Below are positions 43,550 through 55,601 of a DNA stretch of 64,000 bases, piece after piece. Made by a program: the position numbers and the translations under genes. The notes beneath the pieces were generated by a model. The model was not told the origin of the DNA and did no database searches. It saw nothing but the letters and a program-made list of their open reading frames with translations. The stretch spans positions 19,562,365-19,626,364 of the forward strand of contig BTRK01000006.1 of assembly GCA_036245805.1 (NCBI GenBank). Direction: 5' to 3'. The DNA comes from Pristionchus mayeri (Eukaryota > Nematoda > Chromadorea > Rhabditida > Neodiplogasteridae). Position 1 is the first letter of the stretch. The number at the start of each line of letters is the position of its first letter.

Positions 43550-45292
43550 TTATCTTCGAAGAGCGAACGTAATCATCATTGTCATTGCCTCATGTCGAAT
43601 ATCAATCCGATTTCGTTCTCGCCTATCCTCGTCCACATCAACGCGAATCACATGTTCTCTCACTGGAAATCTTCTGATGGCACGAGTATCTGAGGTTCTG
43701 GCGGAGAAGCAGAACGGTTTGTTACCGATTTCATTGTGAAGATTCTGAAAATATATTATTCGTTTAGAGTGAAGCTAAAGCAGATCAAATAGATACCAAC
43801 CTCAGATAGAGCGATTGCGTTGATTACAGAGAGTTCAATAAATGATGATGTCATATCAAGATATGAACATCTTCTTTTCAGAATGCTTCCGAAATGTAAT
43901 CGAATGAGCAATTGACTAGATCATTCTTGAATTTTTCGCTATAGATCATCACTATAGTGTCCGCCATTTCAGCCAATTGTTCGAGAAATTGTGCCAAATT
44001 TTAGTTATTTTCAGCGCGATTCTTCATCTCTTCATGACGAAAATAATTAAACCTGATGGCAGCATTCTAAATATTCCCCAAATACGAATAGAACTTAGTT
44101 GATGAACGAGAGCAGTGATAAATGTCCTGAAATTATTTTATGTTTTAGTTTTTGGAAACACGAACGAAAGACTTACTCTGTTTCATCAGGATAATCGAGT
44201 TCAAACTTCAGATTGGAAACAATTTTTCCATTAAAAAAATTGGATGTCATCGAGAAAATTTCCATCGAGCAAGGGTAAAGAGACAAGGTATTGCACTGCA
44301 CTCTTCCCATGAGTGGAGTGAGATAATCAAAGAGCAATGAGGTGTCAGAAGGAGACAGCATCGCCACCATTTCCTGTAATGTTTCATCTTCGAGAGATTT
44401 GGGAATAGAGAATTGACAATTTACCACAGTCAACTAAATGACGACTTTGTAATTAATGATCAGGTCCATTTAAATATTTTTTACTATTTCTACTTGTGTG
44501 TAACCGAAGTTACGAATTCGACAGATAAAAACAATTCACAGAATTAAAGGAGGAGTAAACTCAAAATTTAATTTTTTAAGCTATCAAATGCACGGCCTAG
44601 AGCTCCACAACGATAAGAAGCTCCGAAATTTTCACATTGTTATATCCATTCCGAACAGGGTTATAGCTAGTTGGCTGGGAGCCATATCAGGGAAAGCTCA
44701 GGGAAGGGGCGAGATAGCACGCGACTTGAAGAGAGTGCGTCCCTATGTGAAACATATTCCAACCGGGCGCGCGTTTGCATTTACTCCTCCTTTAATTTTT
44801 GGAATTTCCCATAATTGTTTACCTTTGGAATGTAATCGAAAATTGGGATTTGTAGATAGCACACGGAGGATAAGATAAACAGTTTTGACGAAATTTTTTG
44901 TTTTTCAATTTCTTGTGATTTGAAAATAAATACAGTTTGTATCGTCTCATACTTCTGAAGAAAATCGTTAGGCTTTACGATAAATTAACGTGCGTACCTT
45001 TCGCCTGAGAATTATTTCGTCAATCACAGCATTCTCAGTTTGATTTATAGCTGCATTTTCTGCTAGCTGTTTGGCAAGGCGATTGACCTGATGATTAATT
45101 GAGCTGTTATGTGTTCATTATCGTTTTTTTATTCTGATAAATAATTCATTATATTTTTATAGTAAAACATTAATATTTGTTTGCAAAAATATAATTTAAA
45201 TTTACCTCTCTCATTGCGAGAAGTGACTTTTCATCCAAGGTTTCAAAAATGATGTTCACCAATTCAAGAGGAAGCTGCAGCAAAGTCGCCAT
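43550..45292 (-). pseudogene. F-box gene, copy A (C-terminal half damaged)
   Basis: Exons on the minus strand: 45292-45206 (MATLLQLPLELVNIIFETLD..., an F-box), 45087-44998 (VNRLAKQLAENAAINQTENA), 44954-44823 (KYETIQTVFIFKSQEIE... to DYIPK), 44433-44177 (VNCQFSIPKSLEDETLQEMV ... LKFELDYPDE), an exon starting about 44128 (TFITALVHQLSSIRIWGIFR), then about 44000-43790, and the last exon ending at 43550 (NRIDIRHEAM...). The first four exons join in frame. The acceptor TTTAG used by copy B at 57379 is TTTGG here (about 44003), and 10 bp missing near 43915 shift the frame so that a stop follows. F-box proteins link substrates to SCF ubiquitin ligases. The C-terminal domain is not one I recognise. 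A shortened protein remains possible. Confidence 0.7.
44544..44795. mobile_element. 252-bp MITE with TTAA ends, in F-box copy A intron
   Basis: Inverted ends TTAAAGGAGGAGTAAA (44544) and TTTACTCCTCCTTTAA (ending 44795). The element is absent from the same intron of F-box copy B. TTAA at both ends suggests a piggyBac-like target duplication, though TAA (Harbinger-type) cannot be excluded. Confidence 0.75.
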
Positions 45293-46100
45293 TTCTGAAG
45301 TAGGTTGACAATTGAAGGAAATCAGAATTTAGAAATCGTGCAAACAGCGGTTCCCTAGAGCGTGGGCTCTCTATACACGCCGGGTGAGAGAATAGCGAAA
45401 AAATTGAGAGGAAGCCCCGCCCCTGTGCAGTTACATTAGCGCACGTTCATGCACCTCTGAAATTCAGCGACTAATCGGAAAAATTCCAAAAATTACGTAA
45501 TTGGTCTAAAACGACGTCTAAAATAGGGGGCTTTCCATCGCACATTGTCCGAGTTAATAATTGTCATCAGAACTCTTCCATTTCCCTATCATGAACCCTA
45601 AATCGATCATTTTAAGTTATTTATGATTAGATAATGCTTGTCGGATATCCTATTATTTATAGACACTTGTCAGACGTACACAAAAATATTTTTCCATATT
45701 TTTAGGTTAAGAATGCGCGTTGTCGTTTGAAGTGCCAGATTTTGGGGGCGCTTTTTTTCCTCCAAGTGGGCGGAGCTCGCGGTCTCTAGATATATAGATG
45801 CCAAAAATATGAGTGAGGAATAGAGATCAGAAGAGGGTGCGTGTCTCCCTGACTCCGCCCACCCGGAAAAAAATGAGACGAGAGACGATAGATCGTGTAG
45901 ATTCGAGAAAGTATCTTCACAGAGAGAAAGAGCAAAAAGAATGAGGTGGAAACAGCCAACCCACTGGCATAGATTGTCCGATTGAAAAGAAATAAGACGC
46001 TGATTTCAAGAACCTATTGAAGCAAAATGAGGTATGGACTCAATATTGTATAGAGAGATCTCAATCAACACTGAGCTTATCAAATAAGCTTATTGCGAAT
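45293..46100. other. Upstream region of F-box copy A
   Basis: 45340-45460 is an inverted match to about 55370-55465 upstream of F-box copy B (CTCTATACACGCCGGGTGAGAG and a GCCCCGCCCC box). The shared block is a candidate promoter, including a GC-box-like GGGGCGGGGC. The remainder shows nothing recognisable. Confidence 0.5.
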
Positions 46101-46121
46101 AACAAATAAAAAGTCAAAAAG

Positions 46122-46487
46122 CGACGATGGGTCGAGAGGTGTTGGAAGGGCTGATCGGGTCGTTCTACTCGCAGACGCTATCCGGCCACTGTCAACGCGC
46201 GCAACCTTTTGCCTGCTCCCTTTCGGGCCTGAGCCATCCGATTGTCCTTATCCACCCGGCTGATCGACCCTTCCGAGTCAATCACCCTAGAGACGCATCG
46301 GTTGGCACGGACGCCCGGTCTTCGTAGATCGAACACCGCCCAGGGATCCCTCCCTCACTCTCTCCTCCATCATCTACGGCCTAGAAGCTGGCTCACAAGC
46401 GCCCGCCACGACGCTCCGTGACCGGCGAAAGATGGGAGGGGTACATAGGGTTGAGGGGGGAGGACGAGTGTGGTGGAGGCGAATTAT
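46122..46487. repeat. GC-rich inverted repeat block, left member
   Basis: A 366-bp block much richer in G+C than its surroundings, starting near GACGATGGGTCGAGAGGTGT. Its reverse complement lies at 52519-52865, almost unchanged. A 66-codon frame (46127-46327) is identical in both but has no recognisable domain. Function unknown; see findings. Confidence 0.85.
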
Positions 46488-46669
46488 ATTGCACCATTTG
46501 AGCGTCTTACTATCAATATTCGTAATGCATACTCTCTTTAACTCTCGAACCCCCTTCTAATTTAATGCTTACCACATTTTTCTCACTCTGATTCAGTCTT
46601 CGAATTCATCATGAATGCCCTAAATTGAAGTGAAAGAGAGGAGGATCGAGGGAAGTCTGTGATCACTTC

Positions 46670-47445
46670 ATTCATTTGGGATGATAAACCTTTTATTCAC
46701 TGCATTTGCAATTCTGGTGTGCACATCCGCACCCAAGTTTGGCCGCCACTTGGGAGAGCTCTCTCTCCCCCTTACGTCCTCTTTAAGTGTTCTGCTCATA
46801 TTGGTTTGTCACAATTCCGTCACAGATGTCAATGACCTATCAATGAGACGATGAATCAACACCAATTATTAAATATTACTGTCGTTTAGCATGTCTATTT
46901 TTCACATTTATGATATATACTCTTTCCAATGAATTGAAATGTGTTGGGATAAACAATCAACTAGCAATTAATTTATGTGTGCAATCTGTTTTCGAGTTGT
47001 CATCTAATTTGTTGGGGGGCAGAGAGAATGATTCTTGATCTTTGTTCTTTGATTCCTCTTCACTTCTGCTCCTTCTCGTTTCTGTCCTCGCTTCTGTCCT
47101 CGCCGGTCTTGCCGCGGTAACTGGGCATACTGTAATCAATTATCGTTAAGTGATCGATTAGCAATCTCGAACTGAACAAAAAGTCAGTGGAAAATAGCAG
47201 CCTACAGAAAGTCCTGGAATACTGTATACACCAATAATCTATAGATCAACTCACGTTTTCTCCGGCGGCTCCTTTCCGTCAGGTGAGCACGCGGGAGAAA
47301 CCTGCAAAAACAGGAAATAGTCCATTTTGATCCTTTATCTTTTTTTCTGTTCTCTGAACAACACTAAGCAGAGCAATGAACGCAAGACGGTTGAAGTGAT
47401 CTTTAATAATAGTGATAGCCCATCTTTGTTTGATCTTTGAACGTT
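46670..47445. repeat. Inverted repeat region downstream of the phosphatase
   Basis: 46670-46840 pairs with 43130-43400, and 46979-47445 pairs with 41803-42180. Together they form an interrupted inverted duplication around F-box copy A. Confidence 0.8.
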
Positions 47446-50160
47446 GATCTCTCTTCTCACCCTCTTGTTGACGGATGGATCGACGGTGAGGGGCTCTCCG
47501 ACGAGTGACTTGTTCGCCTCGAACTCCTTCGGCTTTATCTGCAACGATCAAAGATCAAACCTCGAATTCAATTTTGTTTTTCCAACTGTCTTTTGTAAGT
47601 TAGCGATTTTGCAAACAAGAGAACAAGGGACAATTGTGAACGAACGATTGGTCAATTTCCGAAATCCGCAGAGTGCGAGAGGAGAAGGTAGGGATCAAAT
47701 ATCACTCTCGCTCACCATGTGCACGCTGATGCCGAGATTCTTCCTCACCTCCAGCACGGCGCCGCAGTTGCTGCTTTCCTCCTGAGGAAGTGATCTTTGA
47801 TCTTTCGTTTTTTCTTGACCTATTCTAGCTGCCACACCACTTTACTATGTAAAGGAATGAGATCAGCAATCTTTCATCAGCCATTGTCAATCAATGACGC
47901 CGCTGATAAAGATGATTGATCGTAAGTTGATCTTTGATCTTTCAGTACCTGGTATCGACTGGCGGAGAATACGGTTACCACCGAGCCGTTCGCGAACGCC
48001 TCCCAGCCCCACTGCACAACCTGAGAAAGATCAAAGATTACGCCAATCTTAACACCGATACAGTAGCTCGTTACCGTATCCATCTACCGTACTCCTTCAT
48101 CTTCATTACCTGGTGCGCGCGGAAGAGCTTGCTGACGCCCAGCTTCTTCAGGCGCTCCTGCACCTGAAAAATCAAAGGTCAAAGATCAGAGATCAACTAT
48201 CTAATAGTTCAATAATCGGGTCTCAGTCTCTTCATTTGATAAAATAAGTTCCACGATGTGCAGGCATCATCATACGCAAAGAAGCCCGTTGGCCGCATAT
48301 CGAAATCGAGAGCCCAAGATCAAAGTCCAAAGATCGAACCTCTCGCTCGCCAAAGTTGACGGAGACGGAGCGGAGCGAGTTCGGCTTGAAGCCGTCCACA
48401 CCGTGCTGGAAGAGAAAGGAGATTAGAGATCAAAGATCGAGGATCACACCGATGGATCAGCCCATAGCATATCCTGCGCGAGTCCCTTCGGCTTGGTGAT
48501 CGGCCGCTGCAGCTTACGAATGTCGTCGAGAGAATTGAGAGAGGGAGAGATGCCTGAGAGATCAAAGATCAGGTTCATAAAAAGAAGATTTTGAGAATGA
48601 TGAAGCAAAGTGAAAAGTTGGAAGATCGTAGCCCAGAGATCAAACATCAACTTCCGAACCTCCGTGCATGCAGAGGATCTTGCCCGAGATGACGGCAGCC
48701 AGTGGGAAGTAGGAGAAGCACTGAAGGGTTGTTTTTGTTATGGCAAGTCAAAACAAAACGAACAACAACAACAACCAACCTCGTTGAACTTTGCGTAGAC
48801 TGTCTCGCCGACCTTGGCATCGATACACCTGCAGGGAATCGATTGATTACTGTAGCTACGATCTGGAATACGGTTACCGTTCCCAAGCAAATGTGATCTC
48901 TGATCTCTGAACTCACTTCGACTTAACCTCATCGAGGAAGCCGTACTCCTTGTTGATGTGCGCCAGTTCGTGATTGCCTGGAAGAGGAGTACGGTAGCTG
49001 AGAGGTTATGGTAATTATTGGTATCTATTGACGTACCTCTCAGGAGGAAGACGTTGTCGGGGAAGAGCAGCTTCCATGCCGCCAGAACGCACACGACCTG
49101 AATCAGGGAGATGGTTGTCAAGACGGATACTGTATGTGCCATATGCTACCCTATTCCAGGCCGTATCCATGTGATACGGTAGAGTGGATAACGTACCTCA
49201 ACCGAGTGTGCGCCTCTGTCCACGTAGTCGCCCAGAAAGAGGTAGCGTTTGCGAGAAGGAAAGCCTGAACCAATCGATTGGATACCGTACCCTACACCAA
49301 AACCGTATTCTAAGCCTACAGAATCTCAACCGTGAAATGCTCATCGGAAGAACCTGGGAATCGTCGCCCAAAGTACGCCCTGGCTACAGTATTCCTCACC
49401 GCACACGACGTGGAAGATGCGGCGCAGATCCGTGAGCTGCCCGTGAATATCGCCGCACACGAAGCTGAAGTTGATCTCTGGTCTTTGGCATCGATAGAAA
49501 GATAGCTTCTAATCTCGACCCAAGTCTCTTTGGCAAGATGCCAAGCTAAATCTTTGGCACGGGGGCCAAGAATGTGATCTTTGATCTCTTACACGGGCGA
49601 TTCGATTTCGAGCAGCGTGTTCTCTGCCTGAACCGCCTTCTGCAACTGCAAGGAGAGGTACTGTATGTAGAGATACTATAGGGTTACTATAGGGTTCGGT
49701 AGGATCGGTTACGGTAGGGTTACTGTTGTCTATTATAACCGTCGAATGGGGGATCATACATAGAGGATCATGAAGAGAACAGGACACGGTACGGGGCCGA
49801 TGTATCTTACTGTAGGTTACTGTAACTGTATGTAGAGATACTATAGGGGTACGGTACCTGACATAATGGGGTACGGTACCTGATCGAGCAGCTTGATCAT
49901 CTCCTTCTCGTCGTAGCGGATCTCCGTTGGATCAGACAGGAAGAAGTTGATGGCCATCTCCTTGAGGAAGACCCGGTTCGGATCTTTCGAAACGCACGGC
50001 TGAGAAGGAGTACGGTAAGGGATCGACAACTGATTGAGTACGGTAATCTATCTCTAACTGATAGAGCAATCAATATCTAACATACCGTTTTTATCTTGGC
50101 CTTCTCCTTCTTCTCGTTGCGCTGCATCATCAGCATCTTCATCATCGACTCCAGTCCCAT
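47251..50160 (-). CDS. PP1-type serine/threonine phosphatase catalytic subunit
   Basis: A complete 16-exon gene whose exons join in frame to about 367 residues. Exons: 50160-50086, 49999-49880, 49645-49593, 49464-49400, 49264-49197, 49097-49037, 48977-48917, 48828-48780, 48720-48660, 48553-48450, 48405-48340, 48163-48110, 48020-47949, 47781-47716, 47538-47461, 47301-47251. All PPP metal and phosphate motifs are present: FVCGDIHGQ, FLGDYVDRG, LLRGNHELA, CMHGGISPSL and FRAHQ, so it should be catalytically active. The usual PP1 TLFSAPNYC is TVFSASRYQ here. It is longer at the N-terminus (MGLESMMKMLMMQRNEKKEK) and ends in EPPEKT. A likely trans-splice acceptor (TTATCTCAG) lies just before the start. 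Divergent PP1-like phosphatases of this kind are an expanded nematode family. Its introns repeat GATCTTTGATCTTT near acceptors. Confidence 0.92.
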
Positions 50161-50490
50161 CTTGGCACGATTTTCTGAGATAAGTGAGGATATGGTAGGA
50201 TACGGTAATAGCTTGGGGGTTATTGTAGCTTGCATAATAGGCTATGGTTCGGTAAGGTACTATAGAGAACCCAGGTATACTTCTGTTTACGATAGATGGT
50301 CAATGGCAGCGTACCTGGTGGTTTTAAGGGGCAGACAGCGGGAGGAGGGGAGGAACCGCTCGCGAGCGAGGCGAGAGAGACGAGTGAGTAGACGAGAAAG
50401 AAGACTGGAGATGGATTGATGCAAATTTGGAGAATCCAATCACTCGTCGCCACAATCAAAAACGGGGAATTAGCCTGCAAAGATTAAGAC
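50161..50490. other. Upstream of the phosphatase
   Basis: Contains the presumed 5' leader acceptor TTATCTCAG and purine-rich sequence (50335-50410). Nothing else is recognised. Confidence 0.4.
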
Positions 50491-50491
50491 T

Positions 50492-52448
50492 ATATGAGTG
50501 ACTATCTGAGAGAATTGAGCATAGGCCGTACAGTGAAAAATAAAGTGGTAATTTTAAGATCCCTCTTGGGGTAACTTTTTGCGTAGAGTTCGAAAATCGA
50601 CCTTAGGAAGCCGTATCTCTGAGCCCTCATTTCGTGTATTTCGCCGTACCTGGGTGGTCGGTTTTTGAATCTTTTGAATGGCAAATCCAAACCTCATATA
50701 TATATAGTATTTCTGAAAGAACTCGACGAGATAAGCATTTTCACTGTTCAAAGTGAAGGGATAGCTCATCTTTGAAAAAAGTTGTGGCCGTTTGAAATAT
50801 AAAATTTGTCTAAAAATTGCCGCCCTGAAAAAGTTTTTGGGGGCTGTAGTTTTTTAATTAGGCTCATTAAAATCGCCATGAAAAAGTACCCCAAGGGCCA
50901 AATTTTCATAGAAAAAACCTTTCCCCATTGATGTTTCCTGGTTCTCGCAAAATGCCGTAGTGCAGATTTCCCGATCATTCAAATCAACAACGTTCAACAG
51001 CAAAACAAGTAATTCACTCTCATACTGTGCCATTGATGTTTTTATCTTATTTTCAATATATTTTGCACATTTTGAATAGCTGAAATGGTATCTAAGTAAA
51101 CATCAGGTTGATTGACAGTGTTTCAATTTGATTTGACCCTGTGGTACACTTTGGCCCGTGTTTTGACAACGATATCTCCACAACCAAAGGACCTACAGTT
51201 AACAGATCTGAAATATAAAGTCTATGTGATAGTATAATTAATACTAATGTGTGTCGGAACCATTCCTATGCATTCCAAGTTTCTAGTGGTGCGTAATTTA
51301 CGAATTCCGTGTTTCTGCCACATCAATTCCTACTCGAAGCGGGCTCAAACTTAATTTTTAAGCGCTCTAATGTGAAAATTCGGATTCTATGAGTGAAAAT
51401 ACACCAAGATATTATGATTTCATATGTATCCATAATTTCGACATTTTGACCCCCTACTATCCTAAGGGCAAAAATGTGAAAAAAATATTTTTTTCTTAAA
51501 TTTTACTTTTGAACATTTCTTCTGGTACATTTTCACTCGTAGAATCCGAATTTTCACATTAGAGCTCTTAAAAATTAAGTTTGAGCCAGATTCGAGTAGG
51601 AATTGATGAGGCAGAAACTCGGAATTCGTATATTACGCACCACTAGAAACTTGGAATGCATAGGAATGGTTCCGACACACATTAGTATTAATTATACTAT
51701 CAAATAGACTTTAGATTTCAGATCTGTTAACTGTAGGACCTTTGGTTGTAGAGATTTCGTTGTCAAAACACAGGCCAAAGTGTACCACAGGGTCAAATCA
51801 AATTGAAACACTGTCAATCAACCTGATGTTTACTTAGATATCATTTCAGCTATTCAAAATGTGCAAAATATATTGAAAATAAGATAAAAACATCAAAGGC
51901 ACAGTATGAGAGTGAATTACTTGTTTTGCTGTTGAACGTTGTTGATTTGAATGATCGGGAAATCTGCACTACGGCATATTGCGAGAACCAGGAAACATCA
52001 ATGGGGAAAGGTTTTTTCTATGAAAAGTTGGCCCTTGGGGTACTTTTTCATGGCGATTTTAATGAGCCTAATTAAAAAACTACAGCCCCCAAAAAATTTT
52101 TCAGGGCGGCAATTTTTAGACAAATTTTTTATTTCAAACGGCCACTATTTTTTTCAAAGATGAGCTATCCCTTCACTTTCAACAGTTAAAATGCTTATCT
52201 CGTCGAGTTCTTTCAGAAATACTATCTATGTATGGGGTTTGGATTTGCCATTTAAAAGATTCAAAAACCGACCACCCAGGTACGACTAAATACACGAAAT
52301 GAGGGCTCAGAGATACGGCTTCCTAAGGTCGATTTTCGAACTCTACGCGAAAAGTTACCCCAAGGGGGATCTTAAAATCACCACTTTATTTTTCACTGTA
52401 CGGCTTATAGGTTGAATTGCTCAATTCTCTCAGATAGTCACTCATATT
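50492..52448. mobile_element. About 2-kb fold-back element
   Basis: A long inverted repeat centred at about 51464, with arms of roughly 970 bp. The outer ends share ATATGAGTGACTATCTGAGAGAATTGAGC; just inside is CCGTACAGTGAAAAATAAAGTGG. Positions such as 50766-50978 (minus) and 51951-52163 (plus) are the same sequence with a few differences. No transposase is evident. It is a non-autonomous fold-back insertion between the phosphatase and the inverted GC-rich block. Confidence 0.85.
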
Positions 52449-52518
52449 TATTTATCGCATTCCCTCCTTCTCTATCTGGTAAACAAGAAAGAGAAGAGAG
52501 AGTCGAGCGCACTGTTCG

Positions 52519-52865
52519 AATTCGCCTCCACCACAACCCTATGTACCCCTCCCATCTTTTGCCGGTCACGGAGCGTCGTGGCGGGCGCTTGTGAGCCAGC
52601 TTCTAGGCCGTAGATGATGGAGGAGAGAGTGAGGGAGGGATCCCTGGTCGGTGTTCGATCTACGAAGACCGGGCGTCCGTGCCAACCGATGCGTCTCTAG
52701 GGTGATTGACTCGGAAGGGTCGATCAGCCGGGTGGATAAGGACAATCGGATGGCTCAGGCCCGAAAGGGAGCAGGCAAAAGGTTGCGCGCGTTGACAGTG
52801 GCCGGATAGCGTCTGCGAGTAGAACGACCCGATCAGCCCTTCCAACACCTCTCGACCCATCATCG
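52519..52865. repeat. GC-rich inverted repeat block, right member
   Basis: Reverse complement of 46122-46487; positions sum to about 98987. It has the same GC-rich content and a matching reading frame on the minus strand. Confidence 0.85.
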
Positions 52866-53588
52866 CTTTTTGATTTTTTATTCCATATTCGCAATTAATA
52901 TTTACGATATTTGCTTTTTGTAAATAACAAATTTCGTCAGTGAAGAATTTTTTTTCTGGATGAACAGTTTTGTAACGCTCATCTCTCATTTCATCTATAC
53001 ACATTTCATGCGATGATCCACATAATTCTCAGATTGAGCAGGTCGATGAGGAGATCCGACAGGATCAAATGGAATTTTCTACTGCGTCAATGTAAATGGA
53101 ATTACACTGAACGCGCTGACCGATACAGTATTATTACTGTTGCAGCCAGTCGACTCGTTGGCATTCCCGTTTTTGATGTAACTGTCAGACATTCTCGAGA
53201 CGGGTATGAGAAATGATGCAAATTTAAGGGTGGGCGATCAAGATTATCACTTTGTCGTGAGTCCAAGAGCCTCATGGTGAGATGCACATACTAAAGATCA
53301 TGGCGTGCAATGGTCGAAGCTTGGCTAAATGGTCATTGAACTTCGAATGAACTTCGTTTTATAAAAAAATAGGGCGCTTCAACGAACTTGCTCTCGCTCT
53401 TCATTGAAGAGAAGACCAATCATTTCCTCTTTAGATTTCAATCGGACAATCTAAGCCAAAGGGGTGGCTTCACATTACTTGTGGGCGGACTCAGGGAGAC
53501 TCGCATTCTATTCTCTTTCCTCTCTGTTCCTCATGCATTTCATTCCATTTCATCTCGTCTCTCGACTGGTCTTCTCTTTCTTCCTCAG
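52866..53588. other. Upstream of the PDZ gene
   Basis: No gene is supported. The last 20 bases (TTTCTTCCTCAG before the ATG) look like a splice or trans-splice acceptor for the PDZ gene. Confidence 0.5.
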
Positions 53589-55045
53589 ATGGCTGTCCAA
53601 TACCCTCCCGAGGACGTCGTCCTAACGAACCAACTGAAGAAGATTCAAACGGAGAGTGACGAACCGCAGGTTGGTTATTTCAATAATTCCTCTTCTACAA
53701 GAAACTCTTGCCCATAGCACTAAAGACAGACAAGAAATTGAGACCTGTTAATAAGAGAAAACCTTTAACCAAAACATTGTTTCAGGATGTTTCGAGTCTC
53801 CATAATCGCCGGAACGCTGCTGATGTGATCGACAACGAGAAGTTGACTGTGAATGAAGACAGAATGGAAGATCGGACGAAAGTGCATGAGACGCTATTGG
53901 AGAAGGCGGTTAGTCTCTTCCATACATATCATGCCGCTGTGCACTGTAGGTTTCGTGTGAGGGCAGCAGGGGTGTGCAAGAGGGTTGGCGAAATCGAGTC
54001 GACCGAGGAGACGACTAACATTCTCGACTCGGTTCCGACTCGACTCGAACGGATCCCCAACTTGCGAAATCGATCTCTCGATTGAATACCTTGACGAAAT
54101 CTTATATATTATTTCAGTGCTCGCGTGCGTTGAAATGGATTGCCATTAGCACCATCATGGCACTATTTATGCGTAACACCAGATCATACGAATTAATGGA
54201 CCCCCTGACCAAGTTCATGCTAATGTACTTCGAAGTAGGTTGTGTCTTTTCACGTTTTACAGCCTTAAAATACTTTTGATAATTTCTAACATAACAGGCC
54301 ACAACTCTTGTTCGCAACTCGCAAGAGATGTATAAAGTGAAACGCTGGGATGATCGCAGAGTTTGGATTCGTGCATTCTTCATGGCCAGTTCAGGAACGG
54401 AACTGTATAGTTGGCACTAGACCGGATGAGAACTATGACGTCATGCCTACCATGATATATCAAAGGCGGAATGACTCAGTAATTCTCATCCGACCAAGTG
54501 CCGTACATTTCGATTTGTTGTTGTATAGTTTGCATAACTCCTTCTGCAGACACTCGACGTTCTCGGACACTGGTTTGATGCTCCAAACGTCTTCTTTATG
54601 TGCACCAGTACCATGCTCCTCATTTTTCCCATCGAACATAACGACACCCGGAAAGCCATCAACGAGGAAATTGTGATTAGTTTGCAACGAGAATATTCTG
54701 TCGAGATTGAATGGCTTGCCGAAGATGATATTTTGTAACTTTCAGACAGTGCGGAAGGATACAAATGATGCTGCTCAGACTATTGAGGAGACCCTCGTTT
54801 TCGAACTTCAAAGGGATGACAAGGACAGTCTAGGATTCGTCTATTCCCACACCAACACGGGTCTGACAATCGTTGAAGTGACTCGGAACAGCGTTGCCGA
54901 GGCCAAGGGAATGAGGAAGGGAGACAACATCATAAAGATGGGCGCAGTCAATATGAATGGTCTCCCTACTGAATTCGTTGAAACTCTTATCAAGAGTCTC
55001 GAAGGAACTATCATCTGTGAGGTGAAGCGCAAGATTACCGAGTAA
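53589..55045 (+). pseudogene. PDZ-domain gene, apparently disrupted
   Basis: Exons in frame: 53589-53669 (MAVQYPPEDVVLTNQLKKIQ), 53786-53908 (SSLHNRRNAADVIDNEKL...), 54118-54234 (CSRALKWIAISTIMALFMRN...) and from 54298 (LVRNSQEMYKVKRWDDRRVW). From about 54370 the plausible protein reading changes frame twice (ERNCIVGTRPDENYDV, then TLDVLGHWFDAPNVFFMCTS ... EIEWLAEDDIL). It then meets TAA at 54735, where only 11 bp (GTAACTTTCAG) separate it from the PDZ exon (54746-55045). That exon has DSLGFVYSHTNTGLTIVEV, the carboxylate-binding SLGF loop of a PDZ domain, and ends KRKITE. PDZ domains bind protein C-termini. Either the gene is broken or splicing differs from this reading. Confidence 0.65.
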
Positions 55046-55593
55046 TGATGAAGGTGAAGCCATCCTATTAATCCCGGTTTCGATCTCCTTCGCAAATTCA
55101 CTTATTTAGATGATTATTTCTACATCTACTATATAGTCTTCTCATATGTTTCTCGAAATAATTTTAATAAAAGAGTTTTCATCAAATTTCCGTAGCGATA
55201 AATTTCATTGAATGCTACTATCGACGTGATCTCTGTTTTATATTATACAAGAGCAGTCTCGTAATGCGATTAAATTCGAGTTTGATGAGTTCCAGGTCTG
55301 CGATTGTTTTCTCAATCTACATTCAGCCTTGATATGTCTAGGGTTTTTGGTTCAAGAACGTGCGGTAATGTAACTGCAAAGGGGCGGGGCTTTCTCTCAA
55401 CTTTCTCGCTGGTCTCTCACCCGGCGTGTATAGAGAGCGCGTGCTCTAGGGAACCGCTGTGTTCATCTCTCTCTATCGAGGAAATGTCGAGACGAAGCTA
55501 CTATTCCACTCTCACTACCATATACCCTCAAAATCATGTCGTTGTCGTATTGTCCGCTGTTCTAGCCTAAGTATCTGACCCGGTGTAACCAGC
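55046..55593. other. 3' region of the PDZ gene and F-box B upstream block
   Basis: AATAAA-like signal AATAAAAG at about 55166. 55370-55465 is the inverted match to the region upstream of F-box copy A. No gene is seen. Confidence 0.5.
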
Positions 55594-55601
55594 ACCCCCA
55601 C

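Noticed and set aside
46127..46327. 66-codon conserved open frame in the GC-rich block as a gene
   Set aside because: Conservation extends beyond the frame at the nucleotide level and no domain or splice context is seen; listed as a repeat instead.
46122..46487. Ribosomal RNA fragment
   Set aside because: No universally conserved rRNA segment could be recognised in either strand.
50766..50978. Open frame (MIGKSALRHFARTRKHQWG...) repeated on the other strand at 51951-52163
   Set aside because: Both lie in the arms of the fold-back element and contain no recognised domain; the frame is a by-product of the repeat.
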